The notes beneath the pieces were generated by a model. That model was not told the origin of the DNA. It did no database searches and saw only the letters and a program-made list of their open reading frames with translations. This document shows, piece by piece, positions 1 to 7,902 of a stretch of DNA of 35,635 nucleotides (the stretch's first letter is position 1; each line of letters begins with the position of its first letter). The position numbers and the translations under genes were made by a program. The DNA is from a bacterium (GTDB taxonomy: Bacteria > Patescibacteriota > Saccharimonadia > Saccharimonadales > UBA4665). The stretch is taken from contig JAKBVU010000005.1 in the NCBI GenBank assembly GCA_021841155.1, positions 1 to 35,635 of the forward strand, given 5' to 3'.

Positions 1-37
1 AAATATTCAACACAACAATGAGGCTTGCAGCAGCCAT
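1..37 (-). other. Possible 5' end of a leftward gene
   Basis: A minus-strand ATG at 37 opens a frame that runs off the left edge (MAAASLIVVLNI). The frame is also open for a few codons upstream until a TAA. The hydrophobic start could be a membrane protein, but twelve codons are too few to identify it and no clear ribosome site precedes the ATG. Bases 38-144 hold nothing else I can name. Confidence 0.2.
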
Positions 38-144
38 ATTACTAGCCAGCGAACACAAAAATATTAATTAAGTTTAAAAACATCTAACTAATCTCCCCTA
101 TAACATTAAAGTTGTCCTATAGAACACAATCCAAGTTGATGCAC

Positions 145-172
145 TTTACATATGTGTTTTTTAGTATACAAT
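145..172 (+). promoter_or_regulatory. Promoter of the secreted hypothetical, leaderless type
   Basis: A -35 box TTTACA (145-150), a 16-base spacer and a -10 box TACAAT (167-172) are followed by exactly six bases and then GTG at 179. This spacing puts the transcription start at or next to the start codon. The same -10/N6/start layout recurs at other genes in this window. Confidence 0.5.
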
Positions 173-178
173 ATTACA

Positions 179-736
179 GTGGAACAAAATAAAGAAATTA
201 CCAAAAAACCTATATTATCGGGTAGTTTAGCTGTTGGATTAGTCATTTTAGCCATGAACCTAATTCCTGGCAAACATTCAAATTCTTCTAAAAAGGAGAC
301 GATACCAACTACAAAAATAAGCTATCCCAATAATAATAAAGAACCAGGCATATCAAACTGGAACAACAATATAACTCCCTATCAGTTAGGTCAAGCATAT
401 ATTGAAATATTAGCCAAAGGTGGTCAAATTTTAACGACCAAAAAATCTGTTCAAGTACCTGGTACTGTTTCGGGCTTCGATCAAGGTCATCCAATCGAAT
501 TTAAAGATCCAATCAATAATCAAACTTATTTTGCTTTTCAAAGACAAACACCACTCAAGATTCAGTTAGATAAAGCTAATACCAAAATATTAGATCCAAA
601 TTTAATAGTTATAAAAGGTTATAATACGCCCACTATCGATACTTATGTCAATAAAGCCGGATCAATCATTCAAGCAAATCAAAATACCAAAAACGTTGGC
701 TACGTTACCCCAGTAAATAATAAAACAGTCAAATAA
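179..736 (+). CDS. Single-pass secreted or membrane-anchored hypothetical protein
   Basis: Not a family I recognise. The product has a short charged N-terminus, one hydrophobic helix (LSGSLAVGLVILAMNLIP) and then about 145 polar, Asn/Thr/Lys-rich residues, so it is probably anchored in the membrane with the rest outside. I start it at GTG 179 (185 residues) rather than at the in-frame ATG 152. A -10 box TACAAT lies six bases before the GTG, and the ATG lies upstream of that box. No Shine-Dalgarno sequence is visible at either. The gene is convergent with the PAP2 gene, with three bases between the stop codons. The outer part has no cysteine pairs or known motif that I can see. Confidence 0.6.
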   Translation: MEQNKEITKKPILSGSLAVGLVILAMNLIPGKHSNSSKKETIPTTKISYPNNNKEPGISNWNNNITPYQLGQAYIEILAKGGQILTTKKSVQVPGTVSGFDQGHPIEFKDPINNQTYFAFQRQTPLKIQLDKANTKILDPNLIVIKGYNTPTIDTYVNKAGSIIQANQNTKNVGYVTPVNNKTVK

Positions 737-739
737 AAA

Positions 740-1429
740 TTATTTATTTTTTGTTTTGTTCAATAAAGAAGCGTCGTCGTCTAAATAAAGTTTTTTAGCT
801 AATTTAGTAGGCAATAATTCAACAATACTAAATATTATCAGTCCAACTGAAAAACCAGCAATCACGTCAACTGGAGAATGGGCACCTAAATAAACTCTAG
901 AGATAGCTACTAATAATATCCAAATAATAGATATAAATCGCCATTTTTTAGGTAAAATCAGCCATAAGACTAAAGCCAGAGCTGTAGCTACAACTACATG
1001 GCCAGAAGGAAAACTATAATCACCGGTTGATAATGATCTATTGTTTAAATGATTATGTAACAAAATATACGGTCTAGGTTCTAAAACAACACGCTTAATT
1101 ACTTCCATGACAACACCAGCTAATCCTACAACAAAAAAGAAACGCCAAGCTAATTTATATCTTTTAAAAGCAATTGGTATTAAAACACATAAAGCAATTG
1201 GATAACTAGCGCCTAAACCATTAGTAATCAGCACGGCCGGTTCTTTTAAAAAATTAGGCCAACCATTAATATATAAAAATACAGATTTTTCAAAACCAGT
1301 TAATTGATGTTGAAGCCCAAAAATCAAACAAGGAATAAAAATTATAAGACCTACTATTAAGCCAATAAAATAATTAAAATCAAAAGATTGATTAAATATT
1401 TTAATCTGTTTTCTAGTAATTATATCCAT
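740..1429 (-). CDS. PAP2-family membrane phosphatase
   Basis: An integral-membrane acid phosphatase of the PAP2 superfamily, 229 residues. The three signature motifs are intact: K112 with R119-P120 (KRVVLEPRP), PSGH at 141-144, and SR 177-178 with H184 and D188 (SRVYLGAHSPVD). Several hydrophobic helices surround them. Members dephosphorylate lipid phosphates such as undecaprenyl diphosphate or phosphatidylglycerophosphate; which substrate applies cannot be read here. Recycling of the cell-wall lipid carrier would fit the nearby LytR-CpsA-Psr ligase. A -10 box TAAAAT (1436-1441) lies six bases before the ATG, so the mRNA is probably leaderless. Confidence 0.88.
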   Translation of the reverse strand: MDIITRKQIKIFNQSFDFNYFIGLIVGLIIFIPCLIFGLQHQLTGFEKSVFLYINGWPNFLKEPAVLITNGLGASYPIALCVLIPIAFKRYKLAWRFFFVVGLAGVVMEVIKRVVLEPRPYILLHNHLNNRSLSTGDYSFPSGHVVVATALALVLWLILPKKWRFISIIWILLVAISRVYLGAHSPVDVIAGFSVGLIIFSIVELLPTKLAKKLYLDDDASLLNKTKNK

Positions 1430-1435
1430 AATTTT

Positions 1436-1441
1436 ATTTTA
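1436..1441 (-). promoter_or_regulatory. -10 box of the PAP2 gene
   Basis: TAAAAT on the minus strand is followed by six bases and the ATG at 1429. The -35 region (about 1459-1465) is only a weak match. Confidence 0.45.
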
Positions 1442-1473
1442 ACAAAAAAATGATAAAATAAGAAATACTATTT

Positions 1474-1551
1474 GGCGGATGTAGCTCAGTTGGTTAGAGC
1501 GCCGGATTGTGGCTCCGGAGGCCGTGGGTTCAAGTCCCATCATTCGCCCCA
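1474..1551 (+). tRNA. tRNA-His (GTG anticodon)
   Basis: A full cloverleaf. The anticodon stem CCGGA/TCCGG encloses the loop TTGTGGC, giving anticodon GTG. The extra 5' G (G-1, base 1474) faces C73, the hallmark of bacterial tRNA-His. The 3' CCA is encoded (1549-1551). D-loop and T-loop consensus (GGTTCAAGTCC) are present. Confidence 0.97.
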
Positions 1552-1604
1552 TAAAATATACTGCCACCGTCTAAATAAATTTGATTAGTGATTAAAATAT
1601 AATA

Positions 1605-1633
1605 TTGACAATATTCATACTATATGATAACAT
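1605..1633 (+). promoter_or_regulatory. Promoter of the small membrane ORF / PQ-loop operon
   Basis: A perfect -35 box TTGACA (1605-1610), a 17-base spacer and TAACAT (1628-1633; 4 of 6 consensus). It lies just downstream of tRNA-His and about 35 bases before the small ORF's Shine-Dalgarno sequence. Confidence 0.5.
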
Positions 1634-1667
1634 ACATATAGTATTAACAAAACAAAAAAGGAAAAAA

Positions 1668-1769
1668 TTGTTAGATAAAATTAATCAAGAAAAATATCAA
1701 TTAAACGAAATACTTATTGATAATCATTTTATGCTTATCGTAATGGTTGCTCTTTTAATTGCTTCGTAA
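1668..1769 (+). CDS. Small single-pass membrane protein (33 residues)
   Basis: A TTG start follows a good Shine-Dalgarno AAGGA (1658-1662) by five bases, and a consensus promoter lies upstream. The product has a polar half (LDKINQEKYQLNEILIDNH) and a hydrophobic C-terminus (FMLIVMVALLIAS), so it would be a tail-anchored small membrane protein. It ends 27 bases before the PQ-loop gene and probably shares its transcript. I know no family for it. The support is the signal arrangement and the amphipathic layout; no homology can be tested here. Confidence 0.45.
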   Translation: MLDKINQEKYQLNEILIDNHFMLIVMVALLIAS

Positions 1770-1796
1770 AAAATAAAAGACCAAAAAGAGAAAAAA

Positions 1797-2159
1797 ATGA
1801 ATTTTATAAAAATATTATACTTAATCACAACCATGATTTCAGTTTTAGCAATGTTACCTCAAATAAAAAAGTTGCATCAAACTAAAAAAACAGATCAATT
1901 TAGTGTAACAACTTGGTCTATCTGGACATTCAGTGGTTTTATATCATTACTATATTCTATCAGTCTTAAGAGTGTTCCTTTTTTAATTGCTGAAATTTCT
2001 TGGTTTATTTTTTATTTAATTATGATCTCTATGATAGTTTACTATAAATATAAAGACGATATTCCAAAGCTTTCAATTTCAATCACTAAAAGACATCACA
2101 AAACAACCAAAACCTTCATCACTTCTATTACTTTTCCTAATCATAAAAACGTTCAATAA
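1797..2159 (+). CDS. PQ-loop / SemiSWEET-like membrane protein
   Basis: 120 residues with three predicted membrane helices and a PQ motif near the end of the first (MLPQIKKLHQTKKTDQFS), followed by SVTTWSIWTFSGF. This is the single triple-helix layout of SemiSWEET/PQ-loop transporters, which dimerise to carry small sugars or related solutes. The substrate is unknown. A basic hydrophilic tail of about 35 residues (rich in Lys, His and Thr) extends beyond the usual length. A purine-rich stretch AAAGAGAAAAAA precedes the ATG. The gene sits downstream of the small ORF at 1668 and converges on the LCP gene. Confidence 0.75.
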   Translation: MNFIKILYLITTMISVLAMLPQIKKLHQTKKTDQFSVTTWSIWTFSGFISLLYSISLKSVPFLIAEISWFIFYLIMISMIVYYKYKDDIPKLSISITKRHHKTTKTFITSITFPNHKNVQ

Positions 2160-2185
2160 TTACGTTTTAATAATTAAAGATAGCC

Positions 2186-3757
2186 TTAAAGTTTAAAATT
2201 ACTACCTAAAACAATCACAAAACTGGCTAAATATCCATTAGCTTCACTTGATTCACCGCTATAACCAACTTGACTAGTGATTGGTATTCCCTTAAATTGA
2301 CTTGATAAAGCAGCTAAGGTTTTTGGTTCTCCACCAGCAGATTGGTTAATAATTAAACTATTCGTGTACTGATTTTTTGCATCACCAATATAAGCCACAT
2401 GATAACCTTTTTTAGTCAACATTGCCTTTACTTGACCAGCTAGCCCAACTTTATTCGTTCCATTTAAAATTACTATCGGCGCAGATTCTTGAACCAAAGG
2501 ATTTGATGATGTTAATTGATTAAAATATTGCGTTAAACCAGAATAATTACCGATACCTTTAACTGGAATAATAGCGTCTTGACCCGTTGATTGAGAGAAA
2601 TAATTAGTTAAAAGTGGGTGTGGGTGATTGTAGGTGCTACCGTACGAAAAAGCAAAAGACTCAATTTGATTAATATTAATGTTTCTGGCTACTTTTACTA
2701 AAGCTAAAATATCTTTAAAAGACAGATCTGTTGTAACGTTGTTACCAAATGAATTAAATAAATTCGAGATATTATTAGGGTTAGCTAAGAAATTAAGTTG
2801 AGTAGCTTTTTTAAATATTGCTAATAAAATCTGACGCTGATGCTGAGTTCGATTAAAATCAGCTAAAGGAAAACCATACGACCCCGGGCCGTCTCCTCTA
2901 GCTAAGGCTAAATTTAAAGCTGTTTGAGCATTTAAATGAACTATTCCATTGGGCAATTTTAGATGTGCATAAGGATCATACAAGCCGAGTGGATTTGGGC
3001 TTTGAATATCAACCGTAATTCCACCAACGGCATTGACTGCATCTTTAAAAGCCTGATAATCAACTAAAACTTGATAATCAATTGGGATCCCTAACTGTTT
3101 ATTCAAAATAAATTCTAATTCACCCATACCACCATTCGGATAACCAGCTTTTCTAAAATGAATATCATCAGCAGCAGCATTAATTTTTTGATAAGAATGA
3201 AGTCCCGGCACATAAACCCATAAATCTCGAGGAATAGATAAAACAAATGCTGAACCAGTTTTTATATTCACGCTAACAACCATAATTGAATCAGTTAACG
3301 GACCTTCATCTGATCCTTTACCCTGCCAACCAGCAACCAAAATATTAACTCGACCGTTTTGATTCTTTAAAACATTACTCTCAAACGGTGCAGCTAAGTC
3401 ACTGAAAACATTACCATGAAAAACTTTATTGATAGCATTAAGTCCATTAATTAAGAAATAACCTCCGAAACCAACCAGAAACAAGACAATAACAACAAAC
3501 GACCAAAGCACAAACCGCTTCTTTTTTGATCGAGCTTTCTTGATTTTCTTAGCTTTTTTCTTTTCCTCTTTAATAGAAAAATTGGTTGGTATAGATAAAC
3601 CTATCAAAGAAGGTCTAGCTTGATTTTTTTGTGGTGGTCTATTGTTGGACAAACGTCTTACTCCATCAATTGATTGATTATTATTAAAATTTGGACTAAC
3701 CCTAAAATCATCGTTTCGGTCATCGGAAGACCGATTAAATTGTTGAAAATCATTCAT
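2186..3757 (-). CDS. LytR-CpsA-Psr (LCP) family ligase with LytR_C domain
   Basis: LCP enzymes move glycopolymers from lipid carriers onto the cell wall. From the ATG at 3757 (523 residues) the order is: a disordered Asn/Gln-rich cytosolic tail, a Lys/Arg patch (65-81), one membrane helix (about 82-104), and the LCP domain (about 137-320). The LCP domain carries D156-S157, SIPRDLW (174-180) and the Arg-rich lipid-phosphate motif ending FNRTQHQRQ (301-309). A LytR_C domain follows near residues 430-510 (VILNGTNKVGLAGQVKAML). The frame extends 16 codons upstream to a TTG at 3805, but the ATG gives the more typical start. A TAAAAT box lies 13 bases before the ATG and no Shine-Dalgarno is visible, so the start is not certain. 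Confidence 0.88.
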   Translation of the reverse strand: MNDFQQFNRSSDDRNDDFRVSPNFNNNQSIDGVRRLSNNRPPQKNQARPSLIGLSIPTNFSIKEEKKKAKKIKKARSKKKRFVLWSFVVIVLFLVGFGGYFLINGLNAINKVFHGNVFSDLAAPFESNVLKNQNGRVNILVAGWQGKGSDEGPLTDSIMVVSVNIKTGSAFVLSIPRDLWVYVPGLHSYQKINAAADDIHFRKAGYPNGGMGELEFILNKQLGIPIDYQVLVDYQAFKDAVNAVGGITVDIQSPNPLGLYDPYAHLKLPNGIVHLNAQTALNLALARGDGPGSYGFPLADFNRTQHQRQILLAIFKKATQLNFLANPNNISNLFNSFGNNVTTDLSFKDILALVKVARNININQIESFAFSYGSTYNHPHPLLTNYFSQSTGQDAIIPVKGIGNYSGLTQYFNQLTSSNPLVQESAPIVILNGTNKVGLAGQVKAMLTKKGYHVAYIGDAKNQYTNSLIINQSAGGEPKTLAALSSQFKGIPITSQVGYSGESSEANGYLASFVIVLGSNFKL

Positions 3758-3887
3758 AAGCTTAAACAGAATTTTAACATGAAATACTTTCTTAACGAAA
3801 ATCAAAAAATCAGTTAATACAATTTATTACACTTAGCTGAAAAATAGATTAAGTTTATTTGCTTTATAATTTTAAGCTTAAACTTGA

Positions 3888-3893
3888 TATAAT
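3888..3893 (+). promoter_or_regulatory. -10 box of the P-type-ATPase-like gene
   Basis: A perfect TATAAT nine bases before the ATG at 3903. It implies a leader of only a few bases. No Shine-Dalgarno sequence lies between them. Confidence 0.45.
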
Positions 3894-3902
3894 TTTAGTT
3901 AA

Positions 3903-5753
3903 ATGACACAAAATTCTTTTTGGCAAAATTTATCAAAAATATTTTATAAATTTGATATTTTAATTGGTTCGATAATTATTATAATCATTTATAGTTGTTT
4001 AGAAATATTACATAAAACAACCGATCTAAATACTATTTTATTCATATTAGTAGCGATTCTTTTGATTTTTCAAATTTATAAAATATATTTAAAAATTAAA
4101 TTTAATGAAACTGATATAAATATTTTAATTTTTATAATATTTGGAATTGAATTCTACTATAAAAATGATTTACTTATAGTTATTAATACCATATTAATGG
4201 CCGCATACCCTCTTTTGGTTGAGGTAATAAGTAGTTATTTGAACACTTTATATTCAAAAAATCAAACCAATATTCAATTAGCTCACGCTATAAGAGGAAG
4301 AAACAATATTGATATAACCGCTAACAGCATTCAGCAACAAAACAAATTAATAGTCTTTAAAAATGAATTGGTCCCAGTTGATGGTCAAATTATTAAAGGT
4401 TCTGGTAAATTTTTATTAAATAATAACGTATACGATCTACAAACTGGTAATAATGTTTTACAGGGTGCTGAATTATTAAGCGATTCAGTCATTATAAAAG
4501 CTAATCAAAACTTCTTTGAAAGTTATCAACAAAGCAAATTAAATTTTTTTAACAATAATCTAAAAAGTCAATCTTATTTTAGTCGGTTAATTGAGAATAA
4601 TACTATAAGCTATAGCTTAGTAATTATTGCTTTATCAGTTCTTATTTACATGTTAACTCGAAACAAACTGGATTTTCAGATAACAATTCTTTTATCGACA
4701 CCTTTTTACTTCTTAATGCTAGCCAAAATTGATTTGAAGCCCTTATTATTTAATCTCAGTAATAACAATTTAATTTTTAAATCAATTCATAAATTTGAAA
4801 AATTTACTAACACCAAAACATTAATTTTAAATAAAAACGGCGTAATCACTGAGGATCACACAAGTATTGAAACAATCAAAATCTTAAAAAAAGATCTCAA
4901 TCAATCAGAGATATTAGCCTTAGCCTGTTTAGCTATTCACCCTGATACAAAACTTTATCAAACCATTAAATCTTATATGACAGAAAAACAAATTAAACCA
5001 ATCAAAGTAAAAAATATTATTTTTTTCAAAGACATCAAATTATCACAATTAAATTTTAATCACAAAAATTATTATTTTGGGTCTATAAAATCAATGAAGA
5101 GCTTAGAAAACTTAGACATCAAAGATCAACAAATCAAAAATATCAGCCATTCCAGTCTAGTGGTTGCTAATGAAGATGAGGTAATTGCATATCTCGAATT
5201 TTCACAAAATATTAAACCAGGTATAAAAAAAGCTTTAACAAAATTTCAAAAATCAATTAAAGATATTATTGTATTGACCAGTGATCACAAGAGATCAACT
5301 GAATTAGTCGCTAAAAAATTAAATATAAAAAACTTTTTAAGTGATTTTAACTATAAAGAAAAGATTGATTATCTTGAAAATATTGCAAAACGACCAGTCA
5401 CCATGATTGATTCAACAATAAAAGAAAATCCTCTCAAGGCTCGAACTGAATTTTATATTAATATTGAACAAAATTCTCGTCTAAATAACAAACAATCTGA
5501 TTTAATTATATTCAATGATGATATTAAATTAATTAGTGATATATACATACAAGCTAAACATTTCATTTTCTATCAAAAAACTATTTACTGGATAATATTA
5601 CTGATTAATCTAGCTTTAATTTACTTAGCAATCACATTTCATTTCTCACTTTTAGGATCTATCATAGTTCAAATACTATATTTAACTATAATCACTGTGT
5701 GTTTAATTGTCTTTGCTAATAATTATTATCACAAAAAATTATTTAAAAAATAA
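3903..5753 (+). CDS. P-type ATPase-like protein without catalytic residues
   Basis: The whole P-type ATPase architecture (heavy-metal P1B style) is traceable over 616 residues: N-terminal helices, an actuator domain with VPVDG (157-161), helices with TPF (266-268), P and N domains, and C-terminal helices. Every key motif is degraded. The phosphorylated DKTGT is NKNGV (310-314, Asp to Asn). The actuator TGES is missing (only QTGNN around 180-184). The metal CPx motif is TPF. LTGD is LTSD (458-461) and GDGxND is DSTIKEN (503-509). There is no frameshift or stop, so it has been kept as a protein. It cannot run a normal ATPase cycle and may be a scaffold, sensor or channel-like pseudoenzyme. Its 3' end overlaps the convergent lipid-kinase gene by 15 bases. 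Confidence 0.8.
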   Translation: MTQNSFWQNLSKIFYKFDILIGSIIIIIIYSCLEILHKTTDLNTILFILVAILLIFQIYKIYLKIKFNETDINILIFIIFGIEFYYKNDLLIVINTILMAAYPLLVEVISSYLNTLYSKNQTNIQLAHAIRGRNNIDITANSIQQQNKLIVFKNELVPVDGQIIKGSGKFLLNNNVYDLQTGNNVLQGAELLSDSVIIKANQNFFESYQQSKLNFFNNNLKSQSYFSRLIENNTISYSLVIIALSVLIYMLTRNKLDFQITILLSTPFYFLMLAKIDLKPLLFNLSNNNLIFKSIHKFEKFTNTKTLILNKNGVITEDHTSIETIKILKKDLNQSEILALACLAIHPDTKLYQTIKSYMTEKQIKPIKVKNIIFFKDIKLSQLNFNHKNYYFGSIKSMKSLENLDIKDQQIKNISHSSLVVANEDEVIAYLEFSQNIKPGIKKALTKFQKSIKDIIVLTSDHKRSTELVAKKLNIKNFLSDFNYKEKIDYLENIAKRPVTMIDSTIKENPLKARTEFYINIEQNSRLNNKQSDLIIFNDDIKLISDIYIQAKHFIFYQKTIYWIILLINLALIYLAITFHFSLLGSIIVQILYLTIITVCLIVFANNYYHKKLFKK

Positions 5754-6356
5754 AACTGTCATAATAGGTATAATTAAATTATCTAAACCAAAAACTCCTA
5801 AGTTTTCTATACTAGCTAAACACAAAGCTAAAGTCATCAAATAAACAATAGATAAGTTTAAGTTCCCATAATAATTAACAACCAATAAAATTAAAACTGA
5901 CACAACTAAAAACGTGAAGGTTCCAGCAATACTTTTAAATTGGCCGAATATTTTATAACGATTCTTGAAACCAAATTCTACTCCAAATACTGCAGCTAGA
6001 CCATCAGCTAAACTCATTTGCAATATAGCAGCCATATAAACAAAATTATTTTTAGTTAGATAAGTAATCAGTCCGACAGATACTGCAAAAAAAATTTCAC
6101 CAATTGTTGGTCTTTCTACAGCATGAATAGATTGAAAAATATTAAACTTTTTAGATAACAAAATTGTTACTAGAAAAGCTAAGCTAAGCAAGCGAATTTG
6201 ATTATAGTCAATTAAAAATGGCCAAAAAGCAACAAAACTACCAACACCCAAATGAATGATTTTTCTGTCTAATTCATTAATTTGATGTTTTTTTCGACCA
6301 TAAAATTCATTTATAATTAAAAATAAAAAAATAATTAAAATAATTAAAATAAGCAT
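5739..6356 (-). CDS. CTP-dependent lipid kinase-like protein (dolichol/phytol kinase family)
   Basis: 205 residues, almost entirely membrane helices. It shows the conserved pattern of the SEC59/VTE5/diacylglycerol-kinase (CTP) group: RKIIHLGVG (31-39), RPTIGEIFFAVSVGL (82-96), SLADGLAAVFG (115-125), then K141-S-I-A-G, and near the C-terminus ENLG...LDNL.IP. Members phosphorylate polyprenols or diacylglycerol with CTP, which would allow salvage of lipid alcohols from a host or the surroundings. The exact substrate cannot be decided. The gene is convergent with the dead P-type ATPase. A TATAAT lies 18 bases before the ATG and no clear ribosome site is seen. Confidence 0.72.
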   Translation of the reverse strand: MLILIILIIFLFLIINEFYGRKKHQINELDRKIIHLGVGSFVAFWPFLIDYNQIRLLSLAFLVTILLSKKFNIFQSIHAVERPTIGEIFFAVSVGLITYLTKNNFVYMAAILQMSLADGLAAVFGVEFGFKNRYKIFGQFKSIAGTFTFLVVSVLILLVVNYYGNLNLSIVYLMTLALCLASIENLGVFGLDNLIIPIMTVLFFK

Positions 6357-6446
6357 AAAAAAAGACTTTTTTCAATTATATCATTAAGCAAAACTTAAAA
6401 ATAATTAGTGTAAAAATTACCTCCTTATTAGGTATATCAATAAAAA

Positions 6447-6524
6447 TGGTCGGGAATGCGGGATTTGAACCCGCGACCTCCACGTCCCGAACGTGGCGCG
6501 CTAGCCAAGCTGCGCTAATTCCCG
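6447..6524 (-). tRNA. tRNA-Pro (CGG anticodon)
   Basis: On the minus strand the acceptor stem CGGGAAT pairs with ATTCCCG, the discriminator is A and CCA is encoded (6447-6449). The anticodon stem CCACG/CGTGG holds the loop TTCGGGA, giving CGG for codon CCG. It pairs in function and sequence with the tRNA-Pro (TGG) about 460 bases away. Confidence 0.96.
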
Positions 6525-6565
6525 ATCTATTTTAATATAACCTTTTTTTAATCAAATCGTTGTTA

Positions 6566-6593
6566 TTGATTTTTTAATTTATTATGTTATAAT
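6566..6593 (+). promoter_or_regulatory. Promoter of the LysM protein gene, leaderless type
   Basis: TTGATT (6566-6571), a 16-base spacer and a perfect TATAAT (6588-6593). Six bases (AAGAGA) then lead directly to the ATG at 6600. Confidence 0.6.
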
Positions 6594-6599
6594 AAGAGA

Positions 6600-6962
6600 A
6601 TGAATTTTGTAGATAAAATGCCAATATTAAATAGTGAAAAAAGACAACAAAAACATTATGTTCGACGTTGGATTGGTGTTTTATGTTTAGCACTCGGCGG
6701 AGTATTTATAGAGAATACTTTATCTAACAATAGACCAACTCCTCGTAATACCGAGCAAACAACTGTCCGATCGGGTCAAACAGCATGGTCTATTGCTAGT
6801 CAGGAAAATAATACTGTAGCCAATAATCCTAACCTAATGGCTCAACAAATTCAGCAAATTGATAACCAAATTCCAAAAGATCAAAACGGCATGTTATATC
6901 CAGGCGAAACAATCTATTTACCTGCTGGTTCTAAAAATGGTGTTCCGATTACAAAAAAATAA
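6600..6962 (+). CDS. Membrane-anchored LysM-domain protein
   Basis: 120 residues: a basic N-terminus, one hydrophobic helix (WIGVLCLALGGVFIENTL, about 25-42), a short linker, then a single LysM-like domain starting VRSGQTAWSIAS and ending YPGETIYLPAG. LysM binds N-acetylglucosamine-containing glycans, so the protein probably sits outside the membrane and touches peptidoglycan. An insertion (NNPNLMAQQIQQIDNQIPKD) makes the domain slightly long. The gene lies alone between two oppositely oriented tRNA-Pro genes, and its promoter places the transcript start at the ATG. Confidence 0.78.
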   Translation: MNFVDKMPILNSEKRQQKHYVRRWIGVLCLALGGVFIENTLSNNRPTPRNTEQTTVRSGQTAWSIASQENNTVANNPNLMAQQIQQIDNQIPKDQNGMLYPGETIYLPAGSKNGVPITKK

Positions 6963-6980
6963 TTTTAAATTTAGTTTGTC

Positions 6981-7058
6981 TGGTCGGGATGAGAGGATTT
7001 GAACCTCCGGCCTCACGGTCCCAAACCGCGCGCGCTAGCCAGACTGCGCCACATCCCG
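6981..7058 (-). tRNA. tRNA-Pro (TGG anticodon)
   Basis: On the minus strand the acceptor stem CGGGATG pairs with CATCCCG, the discriminator is A and CCA is encoded (6981-6983). The anticodon stem CGCGG/CCGTG contains one G-T pair, and the loop TTTGGGA gives anticodon TGG. It resembles the tRNA-Pro (CGG) at 6447-6524 in its D-arm. Confidence 0.96.
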
Positions 7059-7107
7059 TAATGATATTTTTCAATTATAGCTAAATTTTATTCAAAATAC
7101 TATTAAT

Positions 7108-7896
7108 TTAGCCCTTTAAATTAATAGATTGTATATAATTAACTTTATAATCTTCATCTAAACTAATATTAACAGCGTTAAATTGCCATTTTCCATCATT
7201 CTCTAATATGTTTTTTGTTTTATGGCCAGTTAGCCAACGGTCAATGATTACGTTTGATTTTACGCCAAGTGACGAATCAAGAGAACCACACATACCAACA
7301 TCAGTTATATGAGCAGTCCCACCTGGTAATATTCTAGCGTCATTTGTCGGAACATGCCAATGATCACCTATGACAGCTTGAACTCGCCCATCAAGATAAT
7401 GACCGATGATAACTTTTTCACTACTATAATCTCCGTGAAAATTCACTATTATAGCCTTAATAGAATGATCATTCTTAATTAATGTCAATATTTCATCGGC
7501 TATTTTTAATGGATTCTCAGTTATTATGCCAGCGTCCTTACCAACAATTTGACCCAATAAACTAAAAAATAATATATTACCTGAGGGTGTGACCAAAATC
7601 TTATATTTTTTTTGAAATCCATAATTTGCTAAACCAACAATCATATGATCGTTACTGTCTATTAATGAATTTATTTCTTTGTAGTGATATATATGATTAC
7701 CGGCCGTGAATCCATCTATTCCAAGAGATTTTAATCTATAAAAATCCTTAATCGAAATACCCTTACCAAAAGTCACATTCTCAGCTTGAGCCAACACAAT
7801 ATCAACTTGATATTTTTTTTTAACAGTGGCTAAATTATTTTCAACGACTTTTATGCCAAATGAACCCATTATGTCGCCAATATACAATATATTCAT
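7108..7896 (-). CDS. ymdB: YmdB-type metallophosphoesterase
   Basis: 262 residues of the YmdB/DR1281 metallophosphatase family (TIGR00282), known in Bacillus as a cyclic-nucleotide phosphodiesterase that affects RNase Y-linked regulation. Metal ligands line up: D8 (GDIMGS), E39-N40 (QAEN), N67-H68 (GNH), H154 (NFHGD), H179 and H181 (GDHWH). The motif TDVGMCG (198-204) is also typical. The usual DFH is NFH here (Asp to Asn at 152). The gene follows rny by six bases with no Shine-Dalgarno, so it is probably translated by coupling in a rny-ymdB operon. The same adjacency is known in Firmicutes and supports a joint role in mRNA turnover. Confidence 0.92.
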   Translation of the reverse strand: MNILYIGDIMGSFGIKVVENNLATVKKKYQVDIVLAQAENVTFGKGISIKDFYRLKSLGIDGFTAGNHIYHYKEINSLIDSNDHMIVGLANYGFQKKYKILVTPSGNILFFSLLGQIVGKDAGIITENPLKIADEILTLIKNDHSIKAIIVNFHGDYSSEKVIIGHYLDGRVQAVIGDHWHVPTNDARILPGGTAHITDVGMCGSLDSSLGVKSNVIIDRWLTGHKTKNILENDGKWQFNAVNISLDEDYKVNYIQSINLKG

Positions 7897-7902
7897 ATAT
7901 TA

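Noticed and set aside
3903-5753. Treating the P-type-ATPase-like gene as a pseudogene
   Set aside because: There is no frameshift or internal stop, the membrane helices are kept, and a perfect -10 box precedes the start. Loss of motifs without decay fits a pseudoenzyme better.
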